Origin: Streptomyces cylindrosporus | Lineage (GTDB): Bacteria > Actinomycetota > Actinomycetes > Streptomycetales > Streptomycetaceae | Length of the DNA: 64,000 bases | NCBI RefSeq assembly: GCF_022698165.1 | Contig: NZ_JALDAY010000017.1 | Location: 124,001-188,000, forward strand | Reading direction: 5' to 3' | Shown: piece by piece, positions 7,247 through 16,738 of the stretch | Position numbering within the stretch: the stretch's first letter is position 1 | How the letters are laid out: the number at the start of each line of letters is the position of its first letter | Program-made: the position numbers and the translations under genes | The notes under the pieces: model-generated | The model's database searches: none | Told to the model about the DNA's origin: nothing | The model's input: only the letters and a program-made list of their open reading frames with translations

Positions 7247-8800
7247 TCAGCCCGCGGACCGGAACAGCGCGAACTCTTCGATGTGTACGGCGGCCCGCGC
7301 CGCCGTCACCCGCAGCCGCCACCTGCGCGACCGTACCGGACTGTCGAGCAGCAGGATGCGGCTCGCGCCCATCGTGCCCGCCGCCGCGACCCGGCTCCAG
7401 GCACCGCCCACGAAGGCCTCCACCACGAAGCCCTCGACCTGCTGTCCGTACCGGATGTCCTCGGCGAGCCGGACGCGGTCCACCTCACGGACCGCGCCCA
7501 GGTCGACGGTCCGGGTGCCGGCCGCCTCGGTGACCCGGGCGCCGCGGGCCAGGTCGGCGGGCAGCTCGCGCTCGATCCGCTCCCGGAACTCGCGCAGCCG
7601 GGTGACGTCGGTGGCGTGCAGCAAGCCGTCCGTGTCCGGCGGCACGTTCAGCAGCAGCACCGAGTTCCGGCCGACCGAGCCGAAGTAGATCTCCGTCAAC
7701 TGGTCGACAGACTTGGGCAGTTGGTCCGCATGATAGAACCAGCCGTCCCGGATCGACACATCGCACTCGGCCGGCCACCACTGGAGGTAGTCGGTCTTCG
7801 GCTGGGCGGCGACGAGCGCGCTGCGACTGCCCTCGTCCGGGGTGTCGTACGACAGCGCCCAGTCCGTACGGCCGTACTGGTTCTCCTTGACCGGCAGGAC
7901 GCTCCACTCGTTCTCCCGCGCCGTGCCGCCCTCGTTGCCGACCCAGCGGACGTCCGGGCCGGTGACGGCGATCGCCGCGTCCGGGGCGAGGGAGCGGACG
8001 AGCGTGTACCAGCTGTCCCAGTCGTACTGCTCCACCTTGTCCGGCGGGATGTGGCCCTGGGCGCCGTCGAACCACACCTCGTCGACGGGCCCGTACTCGG
8101 TGAGCACCTCGTACAGCGTGTTGAGCATGTGCGCGCCGTAGTCGGTGGCGTCCAGCGTGTGGAAGCGGTCCGGGCTGCGGTCGTCGCCGTCCACCAGGGT
8201 GGGGACGGTGTGCGGGACGCGGGCGCTGCCGTTGGCGTACACGCCGTGCAGGTACTGGTTCTCGTCGGCGGGCGAGATGTACACGCCGACCTTGATGCCG
8301 TGGCCGCGCATGGAGTCGGCGAAGGAGCGCAGGACGTCGCCGTGGCCGCCGCGCCAACTGCTGGACGCCACCGAGTGATTGGTGTATCGGGACGGGTAGA
8401 GGACGAAGCCGTCGTGGTGCTTGACGGTGAGGATGGCGAGCCTGAAGCCGCCGTCGAGCAGGGCCCGAGCCCACTGGTCGGTGTCGAGGCCGGTGGGCTG
8501 GAAGACGTTCGGGTCCTCGTCGCCGGTGCCCCATTCGAGGCCGGTGAAGGTGTTCACCCCGAAGTGCAGGAAGGCTGTTCGCCCGAGCCGCTGCCAGGCG
8601 ATCTGCCGTGCGGTGGGCCGGACCTGGGAGGCCTTGCGGACGAGTTCTTCGGGGGTGTCGTCGGGGCTCACGGGGATCAGGGAGCGGTCGTCGGCCGGGT
8701 GAGGGGCTCCGGATGCGGCCGCGGCCGGGAAGCCGGTCGAGGCGAGGGCGGAGACCGTCGCGGCGGCCGAGGCGACGAAGAGGCGTCTGGACAGTGCCAT
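7247..8800 (-). CDS. secreted alpha-L-fucosidase, GH29
   Basis: A 517-residue GH29 retaining fucosidase that releases alpha-linked L-fucose. The N-terminus has a Tat-like signal (SRRLFVASAAATVSALAS). The catalytic barrel shows FLHFGVNTFTG (residues 77-88), the KHHDGF motif (127-132) and the WFDGAQG strand with the nucleophile Asp245. After about residue 430 a beta-sandwich follows, ending AVHIEEFALF, resembling a discoidin-type carbohydrate-binding domain. It is the last gene of a leftward operon, 18 bp downstream of the GH20 gene, which suggests cooperation on fucosylated GlcNAc-containing glycans. Confidence 0.92.
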   Translation of the reverse strand: MALSRRLFVASAAATVSALASTGFPAAAASGAPHPADDRSLIPVSPDDTPEELVRKASQVRPTARQIAWQRLGRTAFLHFGVNTFTGLEWGTGDEDPNVFQPTGLDTDQWARALLDGGFRLAILTVKHHDGFVLYPSRYTNHSVASSSWRGGHGDVLRSFADSMRGHGIKVGVYISPADENQYLHGVYANGSARVPHTVPTLVDGDDRSPDRFHTLDATDYGAHMLNTLYEVLTEYGPVDEVWFDGAQGHIPPDKVEQYDWDSWYTLVRSLAPDAAIAVTGPDVRWVGNEGGTARENEWSVLPVKENQYGRTDWALSYDTPDEGSRSALVAAQPKTDYLQWWPAECDVSIRDGWFYHADQLPKSVDQLTEIYFGSVGRNSVLLLNVPPDTDGLLHATDVTRLREFRERIERELPADLARGARVTEAAGTRTVDLGAVREVDRVRLAEDIRYGQQVEGFVVEAFVGGAWSRVAAAGTMGASRILLLDSPVRSRRWRLRVTAARAAVHIEEFALFRSAG

Positions 8801-8818
8801 GGCGTGTGCTTCCTCGGG

Positions 8819-10672
8819 TCAGTGGGCGGTCAGCTGCCACACGGCGGGGGTGTGCTGGTCCGGCGGGTACTGCACGAGCCGGCCGTCGTCGGTCACGTCC
8901 ACCGCCATCTGCGTGATGGCGTTGACGAGGCGGTAGCCACCCGCGACCGGCTCCAACTGCCAGCGCTGCAAGGTGTTCGAGGTGTCGCAGGCCGCCCGGT
9001 CGAGTTCGACGCCGGGCTGCAGCGGCACGTTGAGCGTGAGCCTGCCGCCGGTCACCTCCAGACAGCCCTCGGACGTCTTGAGGGCCGCGTATCCGTCGGC
9101 CGTGCGGCTCACCTCGGCGTCGAAGGAGACACCACCGGCCTGGAAGGTGTACGCCCCCTGGGCCACCGGGAGTTGCGCGAGGTCCCGCCAACCGGGCGCA
9201 TGCCCGACGGTCGTGCCGCGCGCGGTGAACTCGGCGTAGGTCGCGTCCGGATGCGGGTCGCCCCAGGTCGCCTGGGCGATGTGCCGCAGGGCGGGCCAGA
9301 GTCCGACGGCGACCTCGTTCTCGGTCTCGCCGCGGCCGTTGTCCGGCCAGAGGCTGATCTTCGCTCCGGTGATGCCCTTGCTGGAGGCGACCTTCTCACC
9401 GTCGAAGCTCCGCGGGTCCCAGCTCTGGTCGTACAGCGACCCGGTGTCGGAGTGGAAGCCGCCGCGGATGAGGTAGAGCGAGTAGGCGGCGTTCATCAAC
9501 GGGTAGCCCTGGGCGATGAGCCGGCTCGGCTTCACGGCCACGTCCAGCCAGTGCTCGACGGTCGTACCGGCCGCCACCGGCACGGTGTTGGCGCCGGTCA
9601 GCCCGTCGTTCCAGATGCGCAGCCTCTTGCCCTTGCCCGCCGCGTAGGCCTGCACGCGGTTGATGAAGTCGACGTACGCGTCCTGCGGGGTGGCGTTCGA
9701 ACCGTACTTCTCCCGGGCGTACTGGAGCATCTGCGGGTACTTGGAGTAGTCCGAGCCGAGCATGTACTCGTCGGCGCCCATGTGCCAGGACTTCGCGGTG
9801 AAGACCTGCGCGTACTCGTCCATCAGGCTGGTGTAGTAGTCGAACGCCGCCTGCCGGGTGACGTCGAGCCGTGCCGTCTGCTTGTTGCCGTCGGAGTCGG
9901 TCAGCTGCAGATCGGGGCGGTTCTCGATCCAGGGGTCCATGTGGCCAGGGGAGTTGATCTCCGGGATGATCTCGACGTGGTACCTGGCGCCGAGCGCGAC
10001 GAGCCGCCGTATCTCGTCCTTGGTGTAGTAGCCCCAGGTGTTCGCCTCGGGGTGGGTGTCGCTCTTCACCTTCAGCTCGACGAGCAGCTGGTTGAGCTTG
10101 TCATACGCCATCTCCCGGACGAGGTTCTCCAGCCAGGGCAGCGTGATGTGGATGTAGCAGGCGCACACCCCGACGCCCCGCTCCTTGTAGCGCGGCACGT
10201 CGACCGTGCGCCCGGCGGGGACGCGGTCGCCCCGCGCGAGGAGTTGCAGGACGGTGCGGGTGCCGTAGAAGGCGCCGGTCTCGGTGGCACCGGTCACTGA
10301 CAGCCGCCTGCCGGAGTCGAGTCGGTAGCCCTCGGCGCCCAGGGAGCCGCGGGAGGCCTGTACGTCGATCACGATGTCGCCGTTGCGGGCCGGACCGCCG
10401 ACAACCGGCACGATCCCGTGCCCCGCGGCCCGCAGATCCCCGGCGAGCGTGTCGGCGACCCGCCGTTCGGCAGGGCTGTCTGCGACGAGCCGGGTGCTCT
10501 TGCCGTAGACGTAACTCCCCTGCTCCGCAGTCCAGTTGGCCAGCGCGGGCACCGTCACCGGCACCACCGCATCCCGCTGCTCCTGCGCGACCGCCCGCAC
10601 CGGCGCCACCAGCAGCGTCAGCGCCGCCGTGACGCCGAGCAGCCTCAGGAGTCTCCTTCTCGGCTCACCCAT
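8819..10672 (-). CDS. secreted beta-N-acetylhexosaminidase, GH20, with C-terminal ricin-like region
   Basis: A 617-residue protein. A signal peptide (LLRLLGVTAALTLLVAP) is followed by a GH20b alpha/beta domain (about 40-155) and a GH20 barrel starting near residue 163. The catalytic Asp301-Glu302 pair sits in HMGADEYML; Asp polarises the substrate acetamido group and Glu is the acid/base. PEINSPGHMDPW (237-248) is also typical. The C-terminal NTLQRWQLEPVAGGYRLVN segment looks like a short ricin-type lectin repeat. The enzyme removes terminal GlcNAc or GalNAc. Its ATG overlaps the stop of the upstream GH29 gene by 8 bp, which indicates translational coupling. Confidence 0.93.
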   Translation of the reverse strand: MGEPRRRLLRLLGVTAALTLLVAPVRAVAQEQRDAVVPVTVPALANWTAEQGSYVYGKSTRLVADSPAERRVADTLAGDLRAAGHGIVPVVGGPARNGDIVIDVQASRGSLGAEGYRLDSGRRLSVTGATETGAFYGTRTVLQLLARGDRVPAGRTVDVPRYKERGVGVCACYIHITLPWLENLVREMAYDKLNQLLVELKVKSDTHPEANTWGYYTKDEIRRLVALGARYHVEIIPEINSPGHMDPWIENRPDLQLTDSDGNKQTARLDVTRQAAFDYYTSLMDEYAQVFTAKSWHMGADEYMLGSDYSKYPQMLQYAREKYGSNATPQDAYVDFINRVQAYAAGKGKRLRIWNDGLTGANTVPVAAGTTVEHWLDVAVKPSRLIAQGYPLMNAAYSLYLIRGGFHSDTGSLYDQSWDPRSFDGEKVASSKGITGAKISLWPDNGRGETENEVAVGLWPALRHIAQATWGDPHPDATYAEFTARGTTVGHAPGWRDLAQLPVAQGAYTFQAGGVSFDAEVSRTADGYAALKTSEGCLEVTGGRLTLNVPLQPGVELDRAACDTSNTLQRWQLEPVAGGYRLVNAITQMAVDVTDDGRLVQYPPDQHTPAVWQLTAH

Positions 10673-13010
10673 GCCACTCCACCTTGAACACCCACACGTG
10701 CTGTCCCGTCTTCCGGGCCGTCTCGGGTACGTCGATCACCAGGGCTCCCTTGCCGACCGTCCAGGTCAGCGGCCGGTCGTGGCCGAGCAGGGTCACCTTG
10801 TCGCCGGCCCGGACCGGCACCGGCGCCTCGACGGTGACCTTGGCCCCCGGCCTGCTCAGGGAGTGGATGTAGAAGGCCTCGCCGGGGCGGACCGTGAACC
10901 GCAGGTCCTCGCCGAGCTGGGCCATGCGCGACCAGTAGGTGGTGTCGTAGATCGCCTCGCCGTTGACCTCGAGCCAGGCGCCCACCTCGCGCAGCCGGGT
11001 CTGCATGACCTGTGCGATGGTGCCGTCGGCGCGCGGGCCGATGTCGAGCAGGAAGTTGCCGTTCTTGGAGACGATGTCGACGAGGCTGTGCACGACCTCG
11101 TCGGCCGTCATGTAGGCGTCGTCCGGGGTCGCGGCGTTGTAGCCGTAGCTGAAGGGATCGAGCCCCCGGCTGGACTCCCACTTCGCGACGACCGTGTTCT
11201 CGTACGTCGTGTACTCGGGCGTCGTGAAGTCGTGGAAGGCGATGCCCGCACGGTTGTTGACCGTCACGTCCACCGGGCGGGCCCGGTTCTTGGCGTGGTT
11301 GAAGTACTCGGCGAGGACATGGAGGCTGTCGTTCACGCCGCCGATGTCGCACCAGATGATCTCGGGGTCGTAGCCGTGGACCAGTTCGAGCATCTGCGGG
11401 GCCTGATAGTCCCTCACATAGTCCTTGCCCGCGGTGTATCCGGTGTACGGGACCGGCTCCAGGGTGTAGGGATTGCGCGGGGCGTGGCCCATCCAGGGGT
11501 TGTCGGGGTTGAACCACTCGGGCATCGAGAAGTAGAGCCCGCGGTGGAGTTCGGGCGCGTACCGCCGGGAGGCGTCGAACAGCTCCCTGACCAGGTCCCG
11601 CTTCGGTCCGAGCCGCACGGCGTTGCGGTCGGAGACCTTGGTGTCCCACAGCGCGAAGCCCTCGTGGTGCTTGGACGTCAGCACGTGGTACTGGGCGCCC
11701 GCGTCCCGGAACAGCTCCACCCACGCCCGCGGGTCGAACTTCTCAGCGGTGAAGCGCGGGATGAAGTCGTCGTACGCGAAGTCCGCGCCGTAGGTGTCCC
11801 GGTGGTGGGCGTATGTGGGGTTGCTCGGGTCCTGCATCTGGTCCCAGTACCACTCGGCGTACTGCGTGCCGACGGGCGCCCAGGCGGGTACGGAGTACAC
11901 GCCCCAGTGGATGAAGATGCCGAACTTGGCGCCCTGGAACCAGTAGGGCGCCTGGTGACCGGCCAACGAGGCCTCGGTGGGCCGGTAGTCGGCGGTGCCG
12001 AGGGTCAACGTGCGCTTGCTGGAGGTCACTTGGGAGCCTCGGCCGACCACGGAGACCGAACCGTCCTGCGCCGTGCCGGGTGCCGTGCCCGCGCGGTTGC
12101 GGATGCCGACGCGGACGCGGGCCTGCTCGCCGGGGTCGAGGCGGCGGACGCGCGCGGGCTCGACCGTGCGGGCGCCGGGGACGTCGACGCGTACGGACAC
12201 CTCGTCGGCGGCGAGGATCACGACGGTGCCCGCGTTGACGACGGTCGCCTCGACGCTCTGGGCGCCGCTGCCTTCGAGGAGGGAGCTCGTGGAGTGGGCG
12301 TCGCGCAGGGCCAACGCCCGTCCCTGGGCCACGGGTTGGAGGGTGAGCGCGAAGACGTGCAGCGAGGTCTTCCCGGCCTCGGCCGGGTCGGTGACCGGCA
12401 GGGTCACGGCGACGGCTTCGCGCTGCGGGTCGGTCCACACCTCCGCGGTGCCGATCCCGACGCTGTGCTCGTCCTTGGTGCCGTCCGGCCGGTAGCGGTA
12501 CGGAGCCGACAGCGACCCGCCCGCCGAGTACCAGTCGGCGCCGCCGAGGCCGGCGGTGGTGGTCGTACCGTCGGCGTAGTGGACGGTGGCCGTGCCGGAG
12601 GCGTCGCCGTAACTCCCGGCGGTGAGGAACACGGCCGACAGATAGCGCCCCTGGGGCAGGTCGATGCGTTGGCCGAGCGCGACAACGTTGTTCTTCGCGC
12701 CGGCCGTCGAGGCCGGGAAGAGGAAGGGGACGCCGTCGACCTCGACGCGGCCGGCGGGGAGTTCCTCGCCCGGGAACGTGTAGCCGGAGCCGTCGAAGTC
12801 GCCGCCCCGGGCGTCGGCGGTGTCGATGCCGTCGTTGTCGTACAGGCCGTCGAGCGGGACGGGAAGCGGGTCGGGGACGGGGACCCAGGGGGACACCGGC
12901 CGTTCGGCGGCGCGCGCCGGGTGTGCCGTGGCGAGGGGAAGGGCGGCCGCGGCGGCGACTCCCGCCGCGGCACCCAGTACCTGACGTCTTGGATACGGAC
13001 TCATGCTCAT
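10665..13010 (-). CDS. large secreted alpha-L-fucosidase-type enzyme, GH29 with N-terminal beta domains
   Basis: A 781-residue protein. A Tat-type signal (YPRRQVLGAAAGVAAAAALP) leads into about 300 residues of beta-rich accessory sequence, which includes a galactose-binding-like part (about 40-225) and an NPCBM/NEW2-like stretch (about 230-335). The GH29 barrel runs from about 355 to 700: FGIFIHWGVYSVPAW, KHHEGFALW (448-456) and WCDIGG with nucleophile Asp555. GGAGCC precedes the ATG at 13008-13010. It is the first gene of the GH29-GH20-GH29 operon. The different architecture from the second fucosidase suggests a different linkage or aglycone preference. Confidence 0.9.
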   Translation of the reverse strand: MSMSPYPRRQVLGAAAGVAAAAALPLATAHPARAAERPVSPWVPVPDPLPVPLDGLYDNDGIDTADARGGDFDGSGYTFPGEELPAGRVEVDGVPFLFPASTAGAKNNVVALGQRIDLPQGRYLSAVFLTAGSYGDASGTATVHYADGTTTTAGLGGADWYSAGGSLSAPYRYRPDGTKDEHSVGIGTAEVWTDPQREAVAVTLPVTDPAEAGKTSLHVFALTLQPVAQGRALALRDAHSTSSLLEGSGAQSVEATVVNAGTVVILAADEVSVRVDVPGARTVEPARVRRLDPGEQARVRVGIRNRAGTAPGTAQDGSVSVVGRGSQVTSSKRTLTLGTADYRPTEASLAGHQAPYWFQGAKFGIFIHWGVYSVPAWAPVGTQYAEWYWDQMQDPSNPTYAHHRDTYGADFAYDDFIPRFTAEKFDPRAWVELFRDAGAQYHVLTSKHHEGFALWDTKVSDRNAVRLGPKRDLVRELFDASRRYAPELHRGLYFSMPEWFNPDNPWMGHAPRNPYTLEPVPYTGYTAGKDYVRDYQAPQMLELVHGYDPEIIWCDIGGVNDSLHVLAEYFNHAKNRARPVDVTVNNRAGIAFHDFTTPEYTTYENTVVAKWESSRGLDPFSYGYNAATPDDAYMTADEVVHSLVDIVSKNGNFLLDIGPRADGTIAQVMQTRLREVGAWLEVNGEAIYDTTYWSRMAQLGEDLRFTVRPGEAFYIHSLSRPGAKVTVEAPVPVRAGDKVTLLGHDRPLTWTVGKGALVIDVPETARKTGQHVWVFKVEWHG

Positions 13011-13024
13011 GAGCGGCTCCCAAT

Positions 13025-13042
13025 TCATCGGAGGTTTGATGA
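13025..13042. promoter_or_regulatory. inverted repeat in the fucosidase operon leader
   Basis: TCATC (13025-13029) and GATGA (13038-13042) form a short inverted repeat with an 8-bp spacer, 15 bp upstream of the operon's first ATG. It is placed where a repressor could block transcription or translation. No regulator gene is adjacent, and the repeat is short enough to be chance. Confidence 0.3.
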
Positions 13043-13282
13043 TTGAGCGAGCCCAGAGGCCTGTCAATGGGGCGCGATCGGACGGGAGTTGAGCGAGTGA
13101 TCGGATGACCTGCGGGTCAGGGCGCCGTGGCCGACTTGCACCCCTCGAAAAGTCCAACAACAGCCGTCCGAATGTCCAAGAGCGGATGCTCTCGACGTGG
13201 GGCGCGCGCCGGGGCAGAGTGCTGCCCGTAGTGACGTCGTACCGACGAGTAAGCCTTCGTTCCGCACCCCCGAGGAGCGCCC

Positions 13283-14638
13283 GTGACCAGCTGGGTCGGC
13301 CGGACCGCCGCCGAGATCGCCACCGCCGTACAGGAGAAGCGGGTCACGCCGCGGGAGGTGGTGGCCGAGCACCTCGACCGGATCGGGCGGCTCGACGGAC
13401 GGGTCGGGGCGTTCCGGGTGGTGCGTGCGCAGGCGGCCCTCGCGGAGGCGGACGAGGTGGGCTCGCGCGGTGATCTGGCGGAACTGCCGCTGGCCGGTGT
13501 GCCGGTGGCGGTCAAGGACAACCTCGCGGTGCGCGGCGAGTCCACCCGGGTCGGCTCGGCGGCGACGCCGGACACGCCCGCCGCCGAGGACCATGTCACG
13601 GTGGCCCGGCTGCGGGCCGCGGGCGCGGTGGTCGTGGGGCTGACGAACGTGCCCGAGCTGTGTGTCTTCGGCACCACCGAGGGCGTGCACGGAAACGCCC
13701 GCAACCCGTGGGACCTGTCCCGCACGGCGGGCGGCTCCTCCGGCGGCAGCGGGGCCGCGGTGGCCGCCGGGATGGTGCCGGTCGCGCTCGGCAACGACGG
13801 GATGGGCTCGCTGCGCATCCCCGCCGCCAACTGCGGTCTGGTCACCATCAAGCCGGGGCACGGAGTGGTGCCCGCGGGCATCGGCGACGGGGACTGGTTC
13901 GGCATGTCGGAGAACGGGCCGCTCGCGACGACGGTCGAGGACGTCCGGCTGCTGCTGTCGGTCCTCGCCGACGAGGAGCCCGAGGCGCTGCGGCCCGCCG
14001 AGCCCGGCATGCGCCGGATCGCCGTCTCGGTGCGCAGCCCCCTGCTCGGCGTCACCATCAGCAGGCCGTACGCCACCGCGGCGCGCGACGCCGCCGGCGT
14101 CCTGATCAAGGCCGGCCACCAGGTCCGCCGGGCCGACCCGCCCTACCCGGCCTCGCTGAGCACGACCTCCCTCATGCACTGGACGGCGGGCACGGCCGTC
14201 GACGCCCAGGGCCTGGACCCGCGACTTCTGACCAGGCGCACCCGGGTGCACGCGGCCGTCGGCCGCCGCTTCGTGAACAGCGTGCGCACCGGCGACAGCA
14301 GGGACCGGCTGCGCAGCCGTATGGAGGAGTTCTTCTCCTCGTACGACGTCCTGCTCACGCCCGCGCTCGCGCGCCGCTCCCCCGCGTCGGTGGACTGGCA
14401 CGAGCGGGGCTGGCTGCGCAACATCCTGATCAACACGAACTACTCGCCGCTGACCCCGCCCTGGAACCTCACCGGCTGGCCCGCGATGGCCGTCCCCTTC
14501 GGCAGCCTGCCCTCCGGCGCCCCGACCGCCGTACAGCTGGTGGGGCGGCCCGGTTCGGAGGGGATGCTGCTGGAGCTGGCGGGGCAGCTGGAGAAGCTGC
14601 ATCCGTGGCGGCGGACGGCTCCGCTGGAGGAAGGCTGA
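13283..14638 (+). CDS. amidase signature family protein
   Basis: A 451-residue cytosolic amidase with the Ser-cisSer-Lys triad: Lys78 in VAVKDNL, the cis-Ser in TAGGSSGGSGAAVA (148-161), and the nucleophile Ser176 in GNDGMGSLRIPA. Most members have GSDGGGSIRxPA, so Asn-Asp-Gly-Met here is a mild deviation. The C-terminal PWNLTGWPAMAVPFG segment is conserved. The reaction is probably hydrolysis of a primary amide; the substrate is unknown. It is divergent from the fucosidase operon, with 272 bp between them. Confidence 0.9.
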   Translation: MTSWVGRTAAEIATAVQEKRVTPREVVAEHLDRIGRLDGRVGAFRVVRAQAALAEADEVGSRGDLAELPLAGVPVAVKDNLAVRGESTRVGSAATPDTPAAEDHVTVARLRAAGAVVVGLTNVPELCVFGTTEGVHGNARNPWDLSRTAGGSSGGSGAAVAAGMVPVALGNDGMGSLRIPAANCGLVTIKPGHGVVPAGIGDGDWFGMSENGPLATTVEDVRLLLSVLADEEPEALRPAEPGMRRIAVSVRSPLLGVTISRPYATAARDAAGVLIKAGHQVRRADPPYPASLSTTSLMHWTAGTAVDAQGLDPRLLTRRTRVHAAVGRRFVNSVRTGDSRDRLRSRMEEFFSSYDVLLTPALARRSPASVDWHERGWLRNILINTNYSPLTPPWNLTGWPAMAVPFGSLPSGAPTAVQLVGRPGSEGMLLELAGQLEKLHPWRRTAPLEEG

Positions 14639-14685
14639 CAGCCGCGGGAAAATTGGGCTGAAGCCCTGCCCGTCCCCGTGCTGTC

Positions 14686-15333
14686 ATGGACCGCATGATG
14701 TCCACCGACCGACTGCTCGCCTTCGCGGCGCTGTCCTTCCTGCTGATCGTGATACCCGGCCCGAGTGTGCTGTTCGTGATCGGCCGGGCGCTCGCGCAGG
14801 GCCGCCGGGCCGCGCTGCTGACCGTGGTCGGCAACACCCTCGGCGCCTATCTGCTGGTGGTGGCCGTGGCGGTCGGGATCGGGTCCGTGGTGGAGCGGTC
14901 GGTCCTCGTCTACACGGTGCTCAAGCTGGCCGGCGCCGCCTATCTGGTGTACCTCGGCGTCCGGGCCTGGCGTGAACGCGGCTCGCTGCGGGCCGTGTTC
15001 ACGGGTGACGCGGTGGCGCACAGCCCGCTGCGCACCTTCTGGGAGGGGTTCGCGGTCGGCGTCTCCAACCCCAAGACCATCGTGTTCTTCGCGGCCGTTC
15101 TGCCCCAGTTCGTCGACCGGGACCACGGCCACGTCACGCTGCAGATGCTGCTGCTCGGCCTCGTCTTCAACGCGATCGCGATCGCCTCGGACAGCGTGTG
15201 GGGCCTGGCCGCGTCCACGGCCCGCGACTGGTTCGCCCGCTCCCCGCGCCGCCTGTCGCTGGTCGGCGGCATCGGCGGCCTGACCATGATCGGCCTGGGC
15301 GTGACGGTGGCGGCGACGGGGCGCAAGGACTAG
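14686..15333 (+). CDS. LysE/RhtB-family exporter
   Basis: A 215-residue inner-membrane amino-acid or metabolite exporter with six predicted helices. The family N-terminal motif is clear (SFLLIVIPGPSVLFVIGRAL). A second-half helix (NPKTIVFFAAVLPQFVD) matches the conserved NPK..FF segment. ATG codons at 14686, 14695 and 14698 are all possible, and none has a clear ribosome site. It follows the amidase by 47 bp in the same direction, so export of an amidase product is conceivable but unproven. Confidence 0.9.
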   Translation: MDRMMSTDRLLAFAALSFLLIVIPGPSVLFVIGRALAQGRRAALLTVVGNTLGAYLLVVAVAVGIGSVVERSVLVYTVLKLAGAAYLVYLGVRAWRERGSLRAVFTGDAVAHSPLRTFWEGFAVGVSNPKTIVFFAAVLPQFVDRDHGHVTLQMLLLGLVFNAIAIASDSVWGLAASTARDWFARSPRRLSLVGGIGGLTMIGLGVTVAATGRKD

Positions 15334-15341
15334 GGCCTGTC

Positions 15342-16112
15342 CTATGCGGTTCCGGTCGGGGTGCCGTCGAGGGTGTCCGGTGTGCGCAGCAGGCGGAGGA
15401 AGGCCTTCACGCCGGTGATGATCTCCTGGTTGTCGGTGAGGCGGTTCACCGTGGACTCGAACTCCCTGCCCAGCGCGGCGATCCTGCGGTCCGCGTCCTC
15501 GGCCCGCTCGTAGGTGCTCATGGTCAGCGCGTCCACCGTGCGGCGCAGCTCGGCGAGGGCGCGGTACTGCTCCTCCGCCTTCTCCTCCAGGACCCGCGTG
15601 CCGGACTCGGCGCGGTCCAGCCGGGAGCGCAGCTCGACGACGTCGTCGCGTGGGTGGGTGACGTCCTTGAGGAGGGTGCCAAGGCGGCCCCGGAGCTGGC
15701 TGAAGTAGGCGCCGGCCGGCCGGAAGAAGGTGCTCAGCAGGAAGAAGGCGGCGAACCAGTATCCCGTGAACCCGCCCGTCGCCCAGGTGACCGCGACCAC
15801 GAGCGCCGCCGTCAGGACATGGCCCGCGACCGCCACCCGGAGCATCGTGCGGGCGATGCGCGCGGCCTCGGCGTCCCGGGCCGCCGGCACCTCGATGCCC
15901 TTCTCCCGGCTCACCGCGATCTCGGCGAGCACGGCATGCGCCCGGAAGTACAGGTTCCACGGCAGCGTGAGCAGGAACAGCAGCCACAGCAGGCTCAGCA
16001 CACCCGCGGCGACGGCGAACACCACCGCGGTCGGCGCCCCTGCCGCGTACGCGAGGACCAGCGCCGCGGCCGCCGCACCGACTGCCGCCACCGCGGCCAG
16101 AAACCTGCCCAT
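15342..16112 (-). CDS. membrane protein with C-terminal coiled coil
   Basis: A 256-residue protein from the ATG at 16110-16112, which follows a G-rich ribosome site; a GTG/ATG further upstream would add 23 polar residues. There are two N-terminal hydrophobic helices (about 4-20 and 25-50), then two more near 90-130. A long heptad-like region (about 150-245, VVELRSRLDRAESGTRVLEEKAEEQYRAL...) is probably a coiled coil. No catalytic motif is seen. It is convergent with the LysE exporter, 8 bp apart. A structural or scaffold role is possible; the function is unknown. Confidence 0.75.
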   Translation of the reverse strand: MGRFLAAVAAVGAAAAALVLAYAAGAPTAVVFAVAAGVLSLLWLLFLLTLPWNLYFRAHAVLAEIAVSREKGIEVPAARDAEAARIARTMLRVAVAGHVLTAALVVAVTWATGGFTGYWFAAFFLLSTFFRPAGAYFSQLRGRLGTLLKDVTHPRDDVVELRSRLDRAESGTRVLEEKAEEQYRALAELRRTVDALTMSTYERAEDADRRIAALGREFESTVNRLTDNQEIITGVKAFLRLLRTPDTLDGTPTGTA

Positions 16113-16193
16113 GCCCCCGCCCCCGTCCCCCGTCGGTACGTCGACACGCTCCAGCGTCCCGCGCCGGGCGCGGGCCGGCATGAGTAGGCGTAC

Positions 16194-16679
16194 TCAGTCC
16201 AGCGAGCGGTACATCACGTGCAGCCCCACCAGCCCGTGCCGCGGGTGCTCGAAGGCGTCGGGGACGGTGCCCAGGATCGTGAACCCCAGGGACAGCCACA
16301 GCTTCAGCGCCGGGTTGGTCTCCACGACCGCGTTGAACACCATTCCGCGGTAGCCGTCGGCCCGGGCGGCGGACAGGACGTGTTCGGCGAGGGCCCGGCC
16401 GATGCCGCGCCCGGCGTGGTCCGGATCGACCATGAAGCCCGCGTTGGCGACGCGGGCGGCGGGTCCGCCGTAGTTGGGGGTGACGAAGGCGGAGGCGACG
16501 AGCGTGCCGGTCTCGTCCTCGACGACGTACACGCGCTTGGCCGGGCCCATCCACAGGGACCGGGCCGCCTCCTCGGAGGTGTCCCGGTCCCAGGCGTAGG
16601 TCTCACCGGCGGCGACGATGCGGTGCCAGAAAGGCCAGATCCGCGGCCAGTCCTCGGCCGCGGCTTCTCTGATCTGCAT
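16194..16679 (-). CDS. GNAT-family N-acetyltransferase
   Basis: A 161-residue single-domain GNAT. It starts MQIREAAAEDWPRIWPFW, and the acetyl-CoA pyrophosphate-binding motif A is intact (AGFMVDPDHAGRGIGRALAEH; R/Q-x-x-G-x-G/A pattern at GRGIGRA). The C-terminal VMYRSL end is typical. The length is normal for the family. The acceptor is unknown; homologues of this type include phosphinothricin-like and general amine acetyltransferases. Confidence 0.88.
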   Translation of the reverse strand: MQIREAAAEDWPRIWPFWHRIVAAGETYAWDRDTSEEAARSLWMGPAKRVYVVEDETGTLVASAFVTPNYGGPAARVANAGFMVDPDHAGRGIGRALAEHVLSAARADGYRGMVFNAVVETNPALKLWLSLGFTILGTVPDAFEHPRHGLVGLHVMYRSLD

Positions 16680-16738
16680 GGGCGTGAGTCTGGCACGCCC
16701 ATGCGGTCGGCGATCGCGAATATCCCGCGGGGCCGGTG

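Noticed and set aside
7283..10300. Open plus-strand frame of about 1000 codons
   Set aside because: It lies antisense to the GH29 and GH20 genes. The product is Val/Gly/Arg-rich with no domain; the minus strand encodes clear enzymes.
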